Assembly (NCBI GenBank): GCA_947453445.1
Contig: CANGGP010000016.1
Location: 1-56,589 of the forward strand
Reading direction: 5' to 3'
Length of the DNA: 56,589 bases
From: Sphingobacteriaceae bacterium
GTDB taxonomy: Bacteria > Bacteroidota > Bacteroidia > B-17B0 > Aurantibacillaceae
The notes under the pieces are model-generated. The model did no database searches and was not told where the DNA came from. It worked only from the letters and a program-made list of their open reading frames with translations. Every line of letters starts with the position of its first letter. Position 1 is the first letter of the stretch. This document shows, piece by piece, positions 42,786-51,719 of this stretch. The translations under genes and the position numbers were made by a program.

Positions 42786-43379
42786 ATGAAGAATTTGAAA
42801 TTTTTAGTCCTTCTCATATTTATCTCTTCGTGCAGAATATTTGCTCAAAGTCATGTCGTAACAAGTGGGATTTATTTATCAGCAGAGGATTTCCTGAACA
42901 ATAAACTTGTTGAAGAAGAGGAGTGTAAAAAGGATCATGAAGACTTTAAGAAACATGACTTTTTTACAAGAGAATCATTTGAGGTTATTTATAAAGGAAA
43001 GAAAAAGACTTTTCTGAAGGCCAATATATTCGCGTATAGAGATTGCGATAATAAAACATGGCGCTTCTATGATAATAAAGAATATGAGATCATCGAAAAA
43101 CTTGACATTTACGTCTATAAATTAAGCAAGGTTGTTTTTAATGGGATAACCATAGAGAAAGACCCAGTATTCTATTTTAGTAAAGGCCTAAAGGGGGAGA
43201 TAAAAAGGTTAACCAATGATAATTTAAAGTCTTCGTTTGCGGAAAATAAAGAGTTTTGCCGTTTAGTAGATAAGGAGCTTAAATCTGATATTCCAGATAA
43301 GGCTGCTCACTCATATGATTTTGCAAACAAGATGTACAGAGTGAATTATCTTTTGATCGAAAGTAAGAACAAGAAATAG
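42786..43379 (+). CDS. Secreted protein of unknown function, 197 aa
   Basis: The 197-residue protein has a signal peptide (MKNLKFLVLLIFISSCRIFAQ) and a soluble body with many Lys, Glu and Phe residues. Patterns include SGIYLSAEDFLNNKLVEEEE, KKDHEDFKKHDFFTRESF and YRDCDNKTWRFYDNKEYEI. It resembles small beta-rich periplasmic proteins of the Bacteroidota with a GIY-S-EDF-N start, but I cannot name a function. A possible regulator site lies 38 bases upstream. It follows the YncE gene with a 95-base spacer and may be a separate unit. Confidence 0.75.
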   Translation: MKNLKFLVLLIFISSCRIFAQSHVVTSGIYLSAEDFLNNKLVEEEECKKDHEDFKKHDFFTRESFEVIYKGKKKTFLKANIFAYRDCDNKTWRFYDNKEYEIIEKLDIYVYKLSKVVFNGITIEKDPVFYFSKGLKGEIKRLTNDNLKSSFAENKEFCRLVDKELKSDIPDKAAHSYDFANKMYRVNYLLIESKNKK

Positions 43380-43647
43380 TTTGCTAGTCGAAGTCGTTAT
43401 ATACTATTAATCTTTTTAAAGGGCACACGTTTGTGATTTTCGACCTTTTCAAGGGCAATAAAATGGCGGCGCTTCCACGTAAAAAAGGAACTCATTAATT
43501 GCTGCCATATCCCGGAGGAAAACATCAGCCAACACATCATCTTTTAGTCCGTGTATTTTGTGTGGTGAAATCGCATTACCAAAAGATTGGTTTCCATTTC
43601 ATTTAGAGGTTTAAGATTCGAACTGGGTAACGTTCTTTCCGCATAAT
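43380..43647. other. Gene-free stretch with a short CxxC-containing open fragment
   Basis: No full gene is visible. In one plus frame the stretch from about 43516 to 43614 reads as an open fragment ending CILCGEIALPKDWFPFHLEV then stop. The CxxC and the aromatic pattern could be the remnant of a zinc-containing protein, but it is too short to assign. The next element is the first copy of the dispersed repeat. Confidence 0.3.
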
Positions 43648-43785
43648 GTGGACATATGGAGTAAGGAATTGGAGTAAGGAAATGTGTTAAAATGCTTCAA
43701 AATGCAAACTTTTGAAAGGCTGAAAGCCCCGTAAACACTGATACTCAGAGTGGACACGGAGAGTTCGAATAGTGTGAAATCCATT
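43648..43785 (+). repeat. Dispersed ~140-bp structured repeat, copy 1
   Basis: It starts GTGGACATATGGAGTAAGG, has the doubled GGAGTAAGG (13-base period), then a core with AAAATGCTTCAAAATGCAAA, the mini-hairpin GGCTGAAAGCC and an internal GTGGACACGGAGAGTTCGAA. The closing inverted arm has decayed. Fragments of the GTGGAC motif recur at 43818 and 43838. Copies 2 and 3 lie at 49221 and 51720 in the same orientation. Coding in this gap (43786-44232) is absent; an AT-rich leader precedes the subtilase gene. Confidence 0.7.
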
Positions 43786-44232
43786 TTTCATAACTAATTG
43801 ATTATGTGTAAGATAAGGTGGACCCGGAAAGATTGGGAAGTGGATACGGAAAGAATGTATAAACATACTTCAGTAAATTACTAACGGGAAATCATAGAAA
43901 TTTGGAGTAAGCAATTATTTGAATTAATGCAACTCATGTTATCTAAATGAGGTACGTGTGAAATTCAAGTTAACTCGATTGCAAAAGTGATATAAAAATA
44001 ATATAATTGTATTAGAAAATTAATTCCAAGATTTTTTTGAAATGAAATGTATGTTATTTCAAAATAATTTCAAATTACTTAGGAATTCATTTGAACTTTG
44101 AGTGCCGATTAAATAAACTTTCCTGAACCCATTTTCTCTCTTTTGAACTCAAGTCCTACTTTACAACCGTTCTGCTATTTTCTGTTTTATTGTTCTCATG
44201 TACTAAATTAAAACCTTTAAAAACTCAACAAC

Positions 44233-47200
44233 ATGAAGAAACTAATTTTATCTCTTGTCTTTATTGCTTTCTATGGCAATGTTAATTCTCAAGTTTTCGT
44301 AAACCGAGTTTACCAGGATATTTCAGCAAATCCTGTTTTCAATCCTGTCTTAAACTCTTTTGGTGTTAATTGGAGTAAGTCTATAACAAATACAAACAAT
44401 GAATTAATAACAGTAGGGCATACAACTGTTTCTGGGCAAGGTGAAAATTTGTATTTAGAGAAAAGAGGTGGTGGAGGAAATTTAATTTTTTCGATTAGTA
44501 AAAACACAACAAGTACTAATAATGATTATGGTATTGATGTTTTTGAACCATCACCGGGAGGTGATATTTATGTTTGCGGTGTAACGGATAACAGCACATC
44601 AAATAATTATGATATAATAATATATCGGTATAGTTCAAATGGTTCACTTTTAGATAGCGCACAATATGATAATGGTATAAACTATAATGATCTTGTTTCA
44701 GCTTTAACAGTTGATGGTAGTGGTAATATTGTTTTGGCAAGCTCCACTCAGGTTTCGAATGGAACCTATGATTTTTTGGTGCTTAAATATTCGAGCGGTC
44801 TTAGTCTTGTTAATTCAAATACCTATGACTACTCAGGTTTAAATGATGCGGCAATCGGTGTAGAAATTAATACAATTAATGGTAACATTTGCATAGTAGG
44901 TGCAAGTGCAAGTACATCGATAACGGCAGAATATGCGGTAGCTTATTTTGACGGGACTACTTTAGGATACTTGTCTGATGAACGAAGTAGTATTCCCGGC
45001 ACAGCACTCGACCAACCACTTTCTTATTGTAAAAATTCTTCAAACGACATTTTTGTGACAGGTAAGGCTTGGAACGGAACAAACTTTGACATAAAAACTA
45101 TAAAAATTTCTTCTACTTATTCTTTATCATGGTCATCTCCACTTGACATTAAAGGCTTTGATGATGCAGGAACTTCAATTGCTATCGATCCAGTTAATGG
45201 CAATATTATTGTTGGAGGTTATGCGAAAAACGCAAACAATGTAAAAGAATTAGTTTGTTTAAGATTAGACGCCTCAACAGGAACCGTTATATCAAGCCAT
45301 AACCAGTCATCAGAAAATAACAGTGGCGATGCGTTTATAAAAGCATTAACTACGAATACACTTGGAGATGTTTATTTTATTGGTGAAGAAAAAGGCAACT
45401 CAGGAACGAGGCAAGTGTTAGTTGGTAAGATCAAATTCAATGGAATGCATTCATGGTTAAGGAAAGTAGTAAGTAACAGTTTCGATGTTAGGGCTTCAGA
45501 TATTGAATTAGCTAATGATGGTGTTTGCGTTATTTCGATCATTGATTCAAGTGTGACTAAATATGTTGAAACGAAATATTCAGAATTTGAACTTGACACC
45601 AATATGGTTTATAGTAGCAGTGGAAAACCGGTTTTTAAAAAGAACGAATTGATTGTAAGGTTTAAACCTACTGTTTTGGATTCAAGTGCAATTGATAACA
45701 AAATTGGAACTGCAAACAAAACCTTTGCCAATTTAAATTATTTTTTAGCACCAACCGCATACTCTCAATTTATGAGTGCTATAAATGACCATTGTGCTGA
45801 ATGTCCAATCAAAGCTGTAAAAGTTTTTCCGTATTTAACTACCACATTTACTACAACCACGTCTAGATTGGGTCAAAATGTTTCAGTACCGGATTTTTGG
45901 GCTACTCTGTTGTTGCAATTTCCAGATAATACTAATTTACAACAGGTATCGCATGACCTTGAAGGAATCCCAAACATTGTTGCATATTCTCATCCTAATT
46001 TTATTGCAACCTTGCCACAAGTTACTGTTTCTGCCGCTGGGCCTTCTACCGTTGCATCGGCTACCGACCCTTTTTACTCTTATCAGCATTCCTTACATAA
46101 CTTCGGCTTATTCCCCAATGCTGACATCAATATTGATGATGCATGGGGAATAGTACAAAGTGGGGGTAACTCTTTCGTAAAGGGAGGAGTTATGGATTCA
46201 GGCATTGAATGGAGACATGAAGATTTTGGATATTCTGCCGGTAACCAAAATAGTAGCAAAATTGTTAATGGTTGGGATTTTATCTCTGGTACAAATTTAA
46301 AGTTATTGACAAACCCGGATTCTTATGGTCATGGAACGGCGGTTGCAGGTATTATCGGAGCTATTAAGGGAAATACACTAGGAATAAAGGGGATTGCTGG
46401 TGGTGATTACTATGGCAGTGGCAGTGGTGTGTCATTATATAGTCTTGCTTTTTTTCTTTTACCAACAAATACCATAACATTAAATTATATAGCCGACGGT
46501 ATTATTAATTCTGCCATTGCTAGTACTAGTTATTCTTATGCATATGGTTTACATTTTCAAAATAACTCTTGGACCTTCGACAGCATTGCGAATACTACTC
46601 ATTACATTGATACGAATATAGTATTGTTAACTGAAGCGGTTCATTTTGTAAACAGACAAAATGTAACTTTTGTAATGAGCAGGGGAAATGAAGGTACAAA
46701 TGCGGCGAGTTTACCTGCCACCCTACACGATGATTGGGTGCTTACAGTTGGTGGTACAGGAACCGATGGTAATTATATGAATGGCAGCAATGGCGGAAGC
46801 GCCTTAAGCTATGGCAGAGGAGTTGATATCGCGGCGCCCGCATCGAATTCCCTTATTCTAACAACATGGAGACCAGCACCTCTTACTAATACTACATATA
46901 ATACATTTGATCAATCATCTGCGGCAGCACCACATGTTTCGGGTGTGGTTGGATTATTAATGAGTTACCATAACAATCCAAGTGGTGCTAACGATTACAA
47001 TAATCTTGCGCCTGAAGATTGTGAAGAAATTATTCAACGATCTGCAAGTACGCCGACCACATCAGGGATCACTTTACCTAACCAATACGTTGGTTATGGT
47101 CGCTTAAATGCAGGAAACGCGTTGAAAATGATTGAACATCCATTTAGAACACTTTATCATTTTGGCACGAATACATTAACACCACATACTTTTACAAAAA

Positions 47201-47907
47201 CGGTTTATAGTAATAGTGATACAATAAAATTAATTGAGTTTTATAAAAATTACGCTACGCCACCAATATCGTTTCAAAGAGGAAAATATGTTGTTAAAAC
47301 TTTTGAAATAAGGGCAACAGTAAATCACGGAATAAATTCTTCAACAGATAGTATCATGCATTACTGGGCTAGACCTAGCTCTTCCTTTGTATACCCATTA
47401 TTCAATAGTATAAGTAAACAATTTCAACCTCGTGAAAAGGTAATTATTACAAATATGAATTCAACTTCTGCTACCCTAAAAGGATATGTATACAAAGTTA
47501 TGGATAGTACAGGTACAAATTTATTAGGTTGGATACCTTGCGACACAAGTTTTGCTTCTTTATTTTCTGGTTCAGGTGCTCCCCATACCTTGATGGAGTA
47601 TTCAATTCTTACAAAAAATATTGGTTTAGGTGTAAATGAAAATTTAAAAGAAAGTAAGTTTATTAATCTTTATCCGAATCCTTCATCCAATAAGCAAACA
47701 ATTGAAATTACCAATCAAAAAGAAAGTAATTGTACCATTGAATTATATGACATAATGGGAAGGTTTGTTAAAGCAGTTTATTCGGGTAAATTACATTCGG
47801 GCAAAAATGAAATTTTATGTGATATCAATAAGCTCGCAAATTCTATGTATATTTATTATATAAAAATTGATGATAGCGTATCCTATAAAAAATTTATTAA
47901 AGAATAA
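44233..47907 (+). CDS. Type IX-secreted subtilisin-like (S8) serine protease
   Basis: The 1224-residue protein has a signal peptide (MKKLILSLVFIAFYGNVNSQ), an N-terminal half of beta-propeller-like repeats (about 40-450, GDIYVCGVTDNS, GNIVLASSTQVS, GDVYFIGEEKG), an inhibitor-like segment and a subtilase domain (about 640-960). The triad is Asp in GGVMDSGIEWRHED (about 655), His in SYGHGTAVAGI (about 700) and Ser in QSSAAAPHVSG (about 895). The serine motif is QSS rather than the usual GTS. The final 80 residues (NLYPNPSSNKQTIEI... KKFIKE) are a type IX sorting domain, so it is exported and attached or released. Confidence 0.93.
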   Translation: MKKLILSLVFIAFYGNVNSQVFVNRVYQDISANPVFNPVLNSFGVNWSKSITNTNNELITVGHTTVSGQGENLYLEKRGGGGNLIFSISKNTTSTNNDYGIDVFEPSPGGDIYVCGVTDNSTSNNYDIIIYRYSSNGSLLDSAQYDNGINYNDLVSALTVDGSGNIVLASSTQVSNGTYDFLVLKYSSGLSLVNSNTYDYSGLNDAAIGVEINTINGNICIVGASASTSITAEYAVAYFDGTTLGYLSDERSSIPGTALDQPLSYCKNSSNDIFVTGKAWNGTNFDIKTIKISSTYSLSWSSPLDIKGFDDAGTSIAIDPVNGNIIVGGYAKNANNVKELVCLRLDASTGTVISSHNQSSENNSGDAFIKALTTNTLGDVYFIGEEKGNSGTRQVLVGKIKFNGMHSWLRKVVSNSFDVRASDIELANDGVCVISIIDSSVTKYVETKYSEFELDTNMVYSSSGKPVFKKNELIVRFKPTVLDSSAIDNKIGTANKTFANLNYFLAPTAYSQFMSAINDHCAECPIKAVKVFPYLTTTFTTTTSRLGQNVSVPDFWATLLLQFPDNTNLQQVSHDLEGIPNIVAYSHPNFIATLPQVTVSAAGPSTVASATDPFYSYQHSLHNFGLFPNADINIDDAWGIVQSGGNSFVKGGVMDSGIEWRHEDFGYSAGNQNSSKIVNGWDFISGTNLKLLTNPDSYGHGTAVAGIIGAIKGNTLGIKGIAGGDYYGSGSGVSLYSLAFFLLPTNTITLNYIADGIINSAIASTSYSYAYGLHFQNNSWTFDSIANTTHYIDTNIVLLTEAVHFVNRQNVTFVMSRGNEGTNAASLPATLHDDWVLTVGGTGTDGNYMNGSNGGSALSYGRGVDIAAPASNSLILTTWRPAPLTNTTYNTFDQSSAAAPHVSGVVGLLMSYHNNPSGANDYNNLAPEDCEEIIQRSASTPTTSGITLPNQYVGYGRLNAGNALKMIEHPFRTLYHFGTNTLTPHTFTKTVYSNSDTIKLIEFYKNYATPPISFQRGKYVVKTFEIRATVNHGINSSTDSIMHYWARPSSSFVYPLFNSISKQFQPREKVIITNMNSTSATLKGYVYKVMDSTGTNLLGWIPCDTSFASLFSGSGAPHTLMEYSILTKNIGLGVNENLKESKFINLYPNPSSNKQTIEITNQKESNCTIELYDIMGRFVKAVYSGKLHSGKNEILCDINKLANSMYIYYIKIDDSVSYKKFIKE

Positions 47908-49126
47908 ATTTCAACTGGAATTTATAGCCTTAACTTCGTCAATTTTCATGACATTTTCTGCCTTTTCACAACTAAGGCAGATTAATACTAATACTTCTGA
48001 AACATTGATAGATTTAAGTATTGTTGCAAAAAAGTTGTTAGTTAGTGGTACTCAAACTTTTATGGCTTCAAGTACAAATGAATGCCAAACCTTAAATTTT
48101 ATAGCGAAGCCAAATACAACAAGTTTTTATAATCGTCTACAAAGGCTTGATACCAACAATTTGTTTTTGTTTTCTTATTCTTCAAATCAAGCATTAATTT
48201 ATCACTCTAATAATTGTGGCAACAATTGGATACAAAAATACAATTCTGGAGGAGGGTTTAATTGCCAATTTTCATTTAATGATACTCTTACAGGTTACTT
48301 ATCAGTTGGGAGCGCAATGTACAAAACTATCAATGGAGGAATCACATTGAGTCAAATTTACCCTCCATACCAATTAAGTATTATGATTTTGAAATCATAC
48401 AAAGATAGTATAGTTGGAATGATGGGTATAAATACCAGTCTTTCAGGAATTTCACTTTCAAAGAACAAAGGCATAAATTGGACACAAGAATGGGGCATGT
48501 GGAATATTCCATCAGATATGTTTTTTTTGAGTAAAGATACTGTTATGGCGCTTGGCTCACATGGTGATTTATTAATAACTAAAAATGGAGGTAATACATG
48601 GGACGCTTCGCTTTATGTTCCAACCTACAGCACTCAGGCCGTCAGGTTCAAAAATAGTAATGAAGGTTATGTTGTTGGTTCCGATAATCAAAACAATGGA
48701 ACTATTGCTAAAACCACAGACCTAGGTAAGACTTGGTCAGTATTTAATACAGGTGTTCAAACCACTTTATATAACATAGCCTTTTTAAATGATAGTATTG
48801 CGTTTCTTTCAGGCTCGAACGGAGTTTTATTACGTTGGAATTATAAGCAAACCATTTTCACTGGTATTAACAATTCAAGCGAAGTCAATAATATCTATTC
48901 CATCTATCCAAACCCAACAACCAAGAAACTTAATTTCTCATACAATAGAAATTTAAAAACAAATTTTGATTTAAGCATAACCAACCTTTTAGGCCAAGTA
49001 ATTTTTACTCAGTACAATTTTAAACTCGAGGATGAAATGGATATTAGGTTTTTACCCGAAGGCATTTATTGTTTAAAAATTGAAAATGAAAGCGGGCAAA
49101 GACTTTTTAAATTCATAAAAGAATAA
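47870..49126 (+). CDS. Type IX-secreted BNR/Ycf48-like repeat protein
   Basis: The ATG at 47870 overlaps the end of the protease gene by 38 bases in another frame and gives a long signal peptide (ending TFSAFSQ, about residue 34). The 418-residue protein contains BNR/Ycf48-like propeller repeats with ITKNGGNTWD, KTTDLGKTWSVF, MYKTINGGITLSQ and SNEGYVVGSDN. It ends in a type IX sorting domain (SIYPNPTTKKLNFSY... RLFKFIKE). It is probably co-transcribed with the protease and exported by the same system. A binding or adhesion role is likely; no enzyme motif is seen. Confidence 0.83.
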   Translation: MIAYPIKNLLKNKFQLEFIALTSSIFMTFSAFSQLRQINTNTSETLIDLSIVAKKLLVSGTQTFMASSTNECQTLNFIAKPNTTSFYNRLQRLDTNNLFLFSYSSNQALIYHSNNCGNNWIQKYNSGGGFNCQFSFNDTLTGYLSVGSAMYKTINGGITLSQIYPPYQLSIMILKSYKDSIVGMMGINTSLSGISLSKNKGINWTQEWGMWNIPSDMFFLSKDTVMALGSHGDLLITKNGGNTWDASLYVPTYSTQAVRFKNSNEGYVVGSDNQNNGTIAKTTDLGKTWSVFNTGVQTTLYNIAFLNDSIAFLSGSNGVLLRWNYKQTIFTGINNSSEVNNIYSIYPNPTTKKLNFSYNRNLKTNFDLSITNLLGQVIFTQYNFKLEDEMDIRFLPEGIYCLKIENESGQRLFKFIKE

Positions 49127-49220
49127 TTAGAAATAGGTTATAAGCTGGAACAAAATATGGATACTGTGGCCACAATTTTCTAAATATTTAAAAAAACATT
49201 TTCAAAAAAATATTTCCTAA

Positions 49221-49366
49221 AAAAGTGGACACATGGAGTAAGGATTTGGAGTAAGGTTTTGTTTGAAAATGCTTCAAAATGCAAACTTTTGCAAGGCTGA
49301 AAAGCCCGGAAACACTGATGGCTCTAGTGGATCCAGAGAGTTCTCTCAATTTCCGTGTCCACTTTT
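49221..49366 (+). repeat. Dispersed ~140-bp structured repeat, copy 2
   Basis: The outer ends are a perfect 12-bp inverted repeat: AAAAGTGGACAC at 49221-49232 and GTGTCCACTTTT at 49355-49366. Inside are the doubled GGAGTAAGG, the ATGCTTCAAAATGCAAAC core, the hairpin GGCTGAAAAGCC and GAGAGTTCTCTC. It lies 95 bases after the BNR-type gene and 72 bases before the transposase stop. The rest of 49127-49437 contains no gene. Confidence 0.78.
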
Positions 49367-49437
49367 CGTAAGAGATTGATTTTAAATATGGTAGGTGATT
49401 GAAAAGAACACGGTGATTGGTTTTAAGTTATCTTAAT

Positions 49438-50832
49438 TTACCTCCATGCCGGATCTTTGCAGTTGTTTGTTTCACTAAAAGAAGGAGCAACTCTTTCGTT
49501 TCCCCAAATCATTTTTCCTGCTCTTTTCGGATTCTTTTTGAAATTCAAATTTCTTTCCGAAAAATAGGTGTCGATGGCTTTCTTAGCTTCTTCAACAGAT
49601 TGATAGTTACTGTTGTGAATGACACTTTTTGCTAAGCCACTGAATACTGATTCGATTACATTCAGAAATTGTGCTGATGCCGGTAACGGAGCCAATTCCA
49701 CAAATGGGCTTTTGTTTATCTTCTTATAGTCATCGCTGTTGATCTCTTCAATTTTGGAATAGAGTTCTTTTGAAGCGTGCCATGAAGCTGCATCCCAAGA
49801 GAAGTAAATTCGTTCTTCATTCACATATTCTTGAATTAAGACTTCCAGTAGTCTGATCATCTCCTTAGTATTTTTCTTAAGTGAATAAAAATGAGTGATT
49901 TGATTTGTTGAAAGTTCTAATGCGGCTGTGCATATCAAGCAGCCTTTGCTTCTTTGAATCTGTGGATAGGACTTTACTTCATTCCCTTTAGTAAGACTCC
50001 TTCCACCTTTCATTTTAACAGCGAAAGGCCCGAATTCATCAACAGAAAAAAATTTCTCATTTGGTTTTAGATTTGAAAGGATGCTTTTAATCTTATCAAG
50101 CTTCTCTCTGAACAAGGGGTCTGGGCTGGTGAGTACTTCTCTTGCCTTCTTAAATGAGTAACCTTCTTTTTTTAAATATTCAGACAAGGAACTTTTAGAA
50201 AGACTCGAGCCGTAATGATTTCTGTATGCGTCCGACAAACTTTGTACGCCCCATGATGTTCGATTTATTCCGTGGAGCTGGGGTGTTTCGTGAATCAGTT
50301 TGATAAGGTTCTCCTTTTTCGATATTATATTCAATTGAATTGCCTCGTTCGCTTTTCTATGTTTCTGAAACACTGACAGACCTTTTTTGCTGTAATTCAT
50401 AATCCATTCTTTCACAGTATCAGGGTGTCTCTCAACTTTTTTAGCTATGTCCTTTATTTGCATTCCCTCTTGAGCACTCAACAATGTGATAGCCCAGTCC
50501 CATTTTCTCTTGTCTTTTGATTTTTTCCACTGCAAAATTTGTTCAAGATCACTTTCATTTAAAAGGTTCGACTTCCATTTGCATTCTTTTTTCAAGTGCA
50601 TTTTATTTTTTGAATGAACGCTTGTTTTTGAAAATGGAGGAAAAATTTCTTCATCTGTGGGAAGCCTGTCTTCACAGACGGACTTTGCAGAAAGATAAGT
50701 ACGCAGATAACGTCGCACTGTATTGCGCGATAATCCTAACGATTTAGCTGCCGGTTTAATTCTCATTAACTCAGTGCTTCTGAGGAGAAAGATAAGGCGC
50801 TTAGCCTTTTTTGTTGAAATTCGATTTGCCAT
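49438..50832 (-). CDS. IS630-family transposase with an extra N-terminal HTH region
   Basis: The 464-residue protein has an N-terminal HTH (KPAAKSLGLSRNTVRRYLRT), a second HTH (MQIKDIAKKVERHPDTVKEW) and an IS630/Tc1-like DDE domain: Asp265 in FFSVDEFGPF, Asp347 in YFSWDAASWH and Glu394 in FLNVIESVF. The D-35ish-E spacing and LPASAQFLNVIES pattern are typical of the family. It is longer than common IS630 transposases because of the extra HTH part. I could not identify clear terminal inverted repeats. It is flanked by repeat copies 2 and 3, and the upstream region carries a large GTTCAC inverted repeat. Confidence 0.85.
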   Translation of the reverse strand: MANRISTKKAKRLIFLLRSTELMRIKPAAKSLGLSRNTVRRYLRTYLSAKSVCEDRLPTDEEIFPPFSKTSVHSKNKMHLKKECKWKSNLLNESDLEQILQWKKSKDKRKWDWAITLLSAQEGMQIKDIAKKVERHPDTVKEWIMNYSKKGLSVFQKHRKANEAIQLNIISKKENLIKLIHETPQLHGINRTSWGVQSLSDAYRNHYGSSLSKSSLSEYLKKEGYSFKKAREVLTSPDPLFREKLDKIKSILSNLKPNEKFFSVDEFGPFAVKMKGGRSLTKGNEVKSYPQIQRSKGCLICTAALELSTNQITHFYSLKKNTKEMIRLLEVLIQEYVNEERIYFSWDAASWHASKELYSKIEEINSDDYKKINKSPFVELAPLPASAQFLNVIESVFSGLAKSVIHNSNYQSVEEAKKAIDTYFSERNLNFKKNPKRAGKMIWGNERVAPSFSETNNCKDPAWR

Positions 50833-50886
50833 TTGAAATTCTTTTAAGATTGATAAATAAAGATCTTAATCGAATTCCAGATTCTT

Positions 50887-50938
50887 GTTCACTAAATAGT
50901 ACTGTTCACGAATACGTGAACGAGTTATTTTAGTGAAC
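50887..50938. promoter_or_regulatory. Nested GTTCAC inverted repeats in the divergent promoter region
   Basis: The outer arms are GTTCACTAAA (50887-50896) and TTTAGTGAAC (50929-50938). The inner arms are GTTCACG (50904-50910) and CGTGAAC (50915-50921) around AATA. Four GTTCAC half-sites thus form two nested palindromes between the transposase start and the gene at 51023. They look like a double operator for a dimeric repressor or a transposase-binding end. Confidence 0.6.
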
Positions 50939-50981
50939 ATGACTACCCCCTTATTTGCACCAAAATGGCTGAAAAATTGAC

Positions 50982-50989
50982 TATCTTTG
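50982..50989 (+). promoter_or_regulatory. -7 promoter element for the 51023 gene
   Basis: TATCTTTG matches TAnnTTTG exactly and lies 34 bases before the ATG at 51023. A TTTG at 50954-50957 is upstream, but the 24-base spacer exceeds the usual 19, so the -33 element is doubtful. Confidence 0.5.
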
Positions 50990-51022
50990 ATTAGGAAAAA
51001 ACACGAGAAAAGAGTATATTTC

Positions 51023-51550
51023 ATGAGCAAAAAGAAGGAAAAAAGAGAAGTTTCTGTTGAAATTGACAAGCTGACTAATTCTATTGAAAATGCAATTACG
51101 GGTGAAGTTTTCGAGACGGAATTTAGTAAGGTAACCAGCAAAGAACTGAAAAAGAGGGATTGGCTTTTCGACTGGCAAAAAGAACTTAAAGAAAGGAATT
51201 GCCAAGTATATAAAATGACCACTGTTGAGAACAGGAACATTATACAAGGCCTAATTTCTTTAATTATTGAAGATAAATTTATTACTGTAAATATTGTAGA
51301 GAACGCTAGATTTAATAGAGGAAAGAACAAGATTTATCAGGGAGTTGGCGGGAATATGTTTGCTTTTGCTTGTTTGCGATCGATGGACATGGGTTTCGGG
51401 GGTTTTGTAGGATTTGTTGCTAAAACAAGTCTTATCAAGCACTATCAGGAAACACTTGGTGCGGAACTTGCAATAGGTCAAAGAATGTTTATTCCTGATG
51501 AAGCGGCAGAAAAATTAATACATCAATATTTTAAAACTAGAAGAATATGA
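51023..51550 (+). CDS. Possible GNAT-like protein, 175 aa
   Basis: The ATG at 51023 (MSKKKEKREVSVEIDKLTNS) lies behind a good -7 element; the frame also extends to 50987. The C-terminal half has features of acetyltransferases (KIYQGVGGNMFAFACLRSMD, then GFVGFVAKTSLIKHYQETLG and AIGQRMFIPDEAAEKLI), with Gly-rich and FVGFVAK patterns that may be the acetyl-CoA loop and strand. The canonical Q/RxxGxG/A is not sharp, so the call is tentative. The next gene starts at its stop (ATGA), so the two are translationally coupled. Confidence 0.5.
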   Translation: MSKKKEKREVSVEIDKLTNSIENAITGEVFETEFSKVTSKELKKRDWLFDWQKELKERNCQVYKMTTVENRNIIQGLISLIIEDKFITVNIVENARFNRGKNKIYQGVGGNMFAFACLRSMDMGFGGFVGFVAKTSLIKHYQETLGAELAIGQRMFIPDEAAEKLIHQYFKTRRI

Positions 51551-51693
51551 AACTGAAACCGGAACCGAGAGAAATCGATCTGTATGTTTCTTCTAAGAAG
51601 ATGACAGAAAAAGAAAGAAAGGAACTCGGAGAATTTATAGAGGACTACAAACGCAAACATGCGAAAAAAAGTAAGGGCAAAAAGGCTGCTTAA
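51547..51693 (+). CDS. Small basic protein coupled to the GNAT-like gene, 48 aa
   Basis: This 48-residue frame, too short for most ORF lists, overlaps the preceding stop by 4 bases. It reads MKLKPEPREIDLYVSSKKMT then EKERKELGEFIEDYKRKHAK and a Lys-rich tail. The helical, charged composition resembles small antitoxin or accessory proteins. The coupling with the gene at 51023 suggests a two-gene module, possibly toxin and antitoxin, but no family is recognised. Repeat copy 3 begins 26 bases after its stop. Confidence 0.55.
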   Translation: MKLKPEPREIDLYVSSKKMTEKERKELGEFIEDYKRKHAKKSKGKKAA

Positions 51694-51719
51694 TTTCCTT
51701 CGCAATTTCAGCGTTTAAT

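Noticed and set aside
50866-51330. Minus-strand frame opposite the GNAT-like gene
   Set aside because: It is a shadow: rich in Phe/Ser/Leu, and it covers the nested operator region. The plus-strand pair has a better promoter and overlapping coupling.
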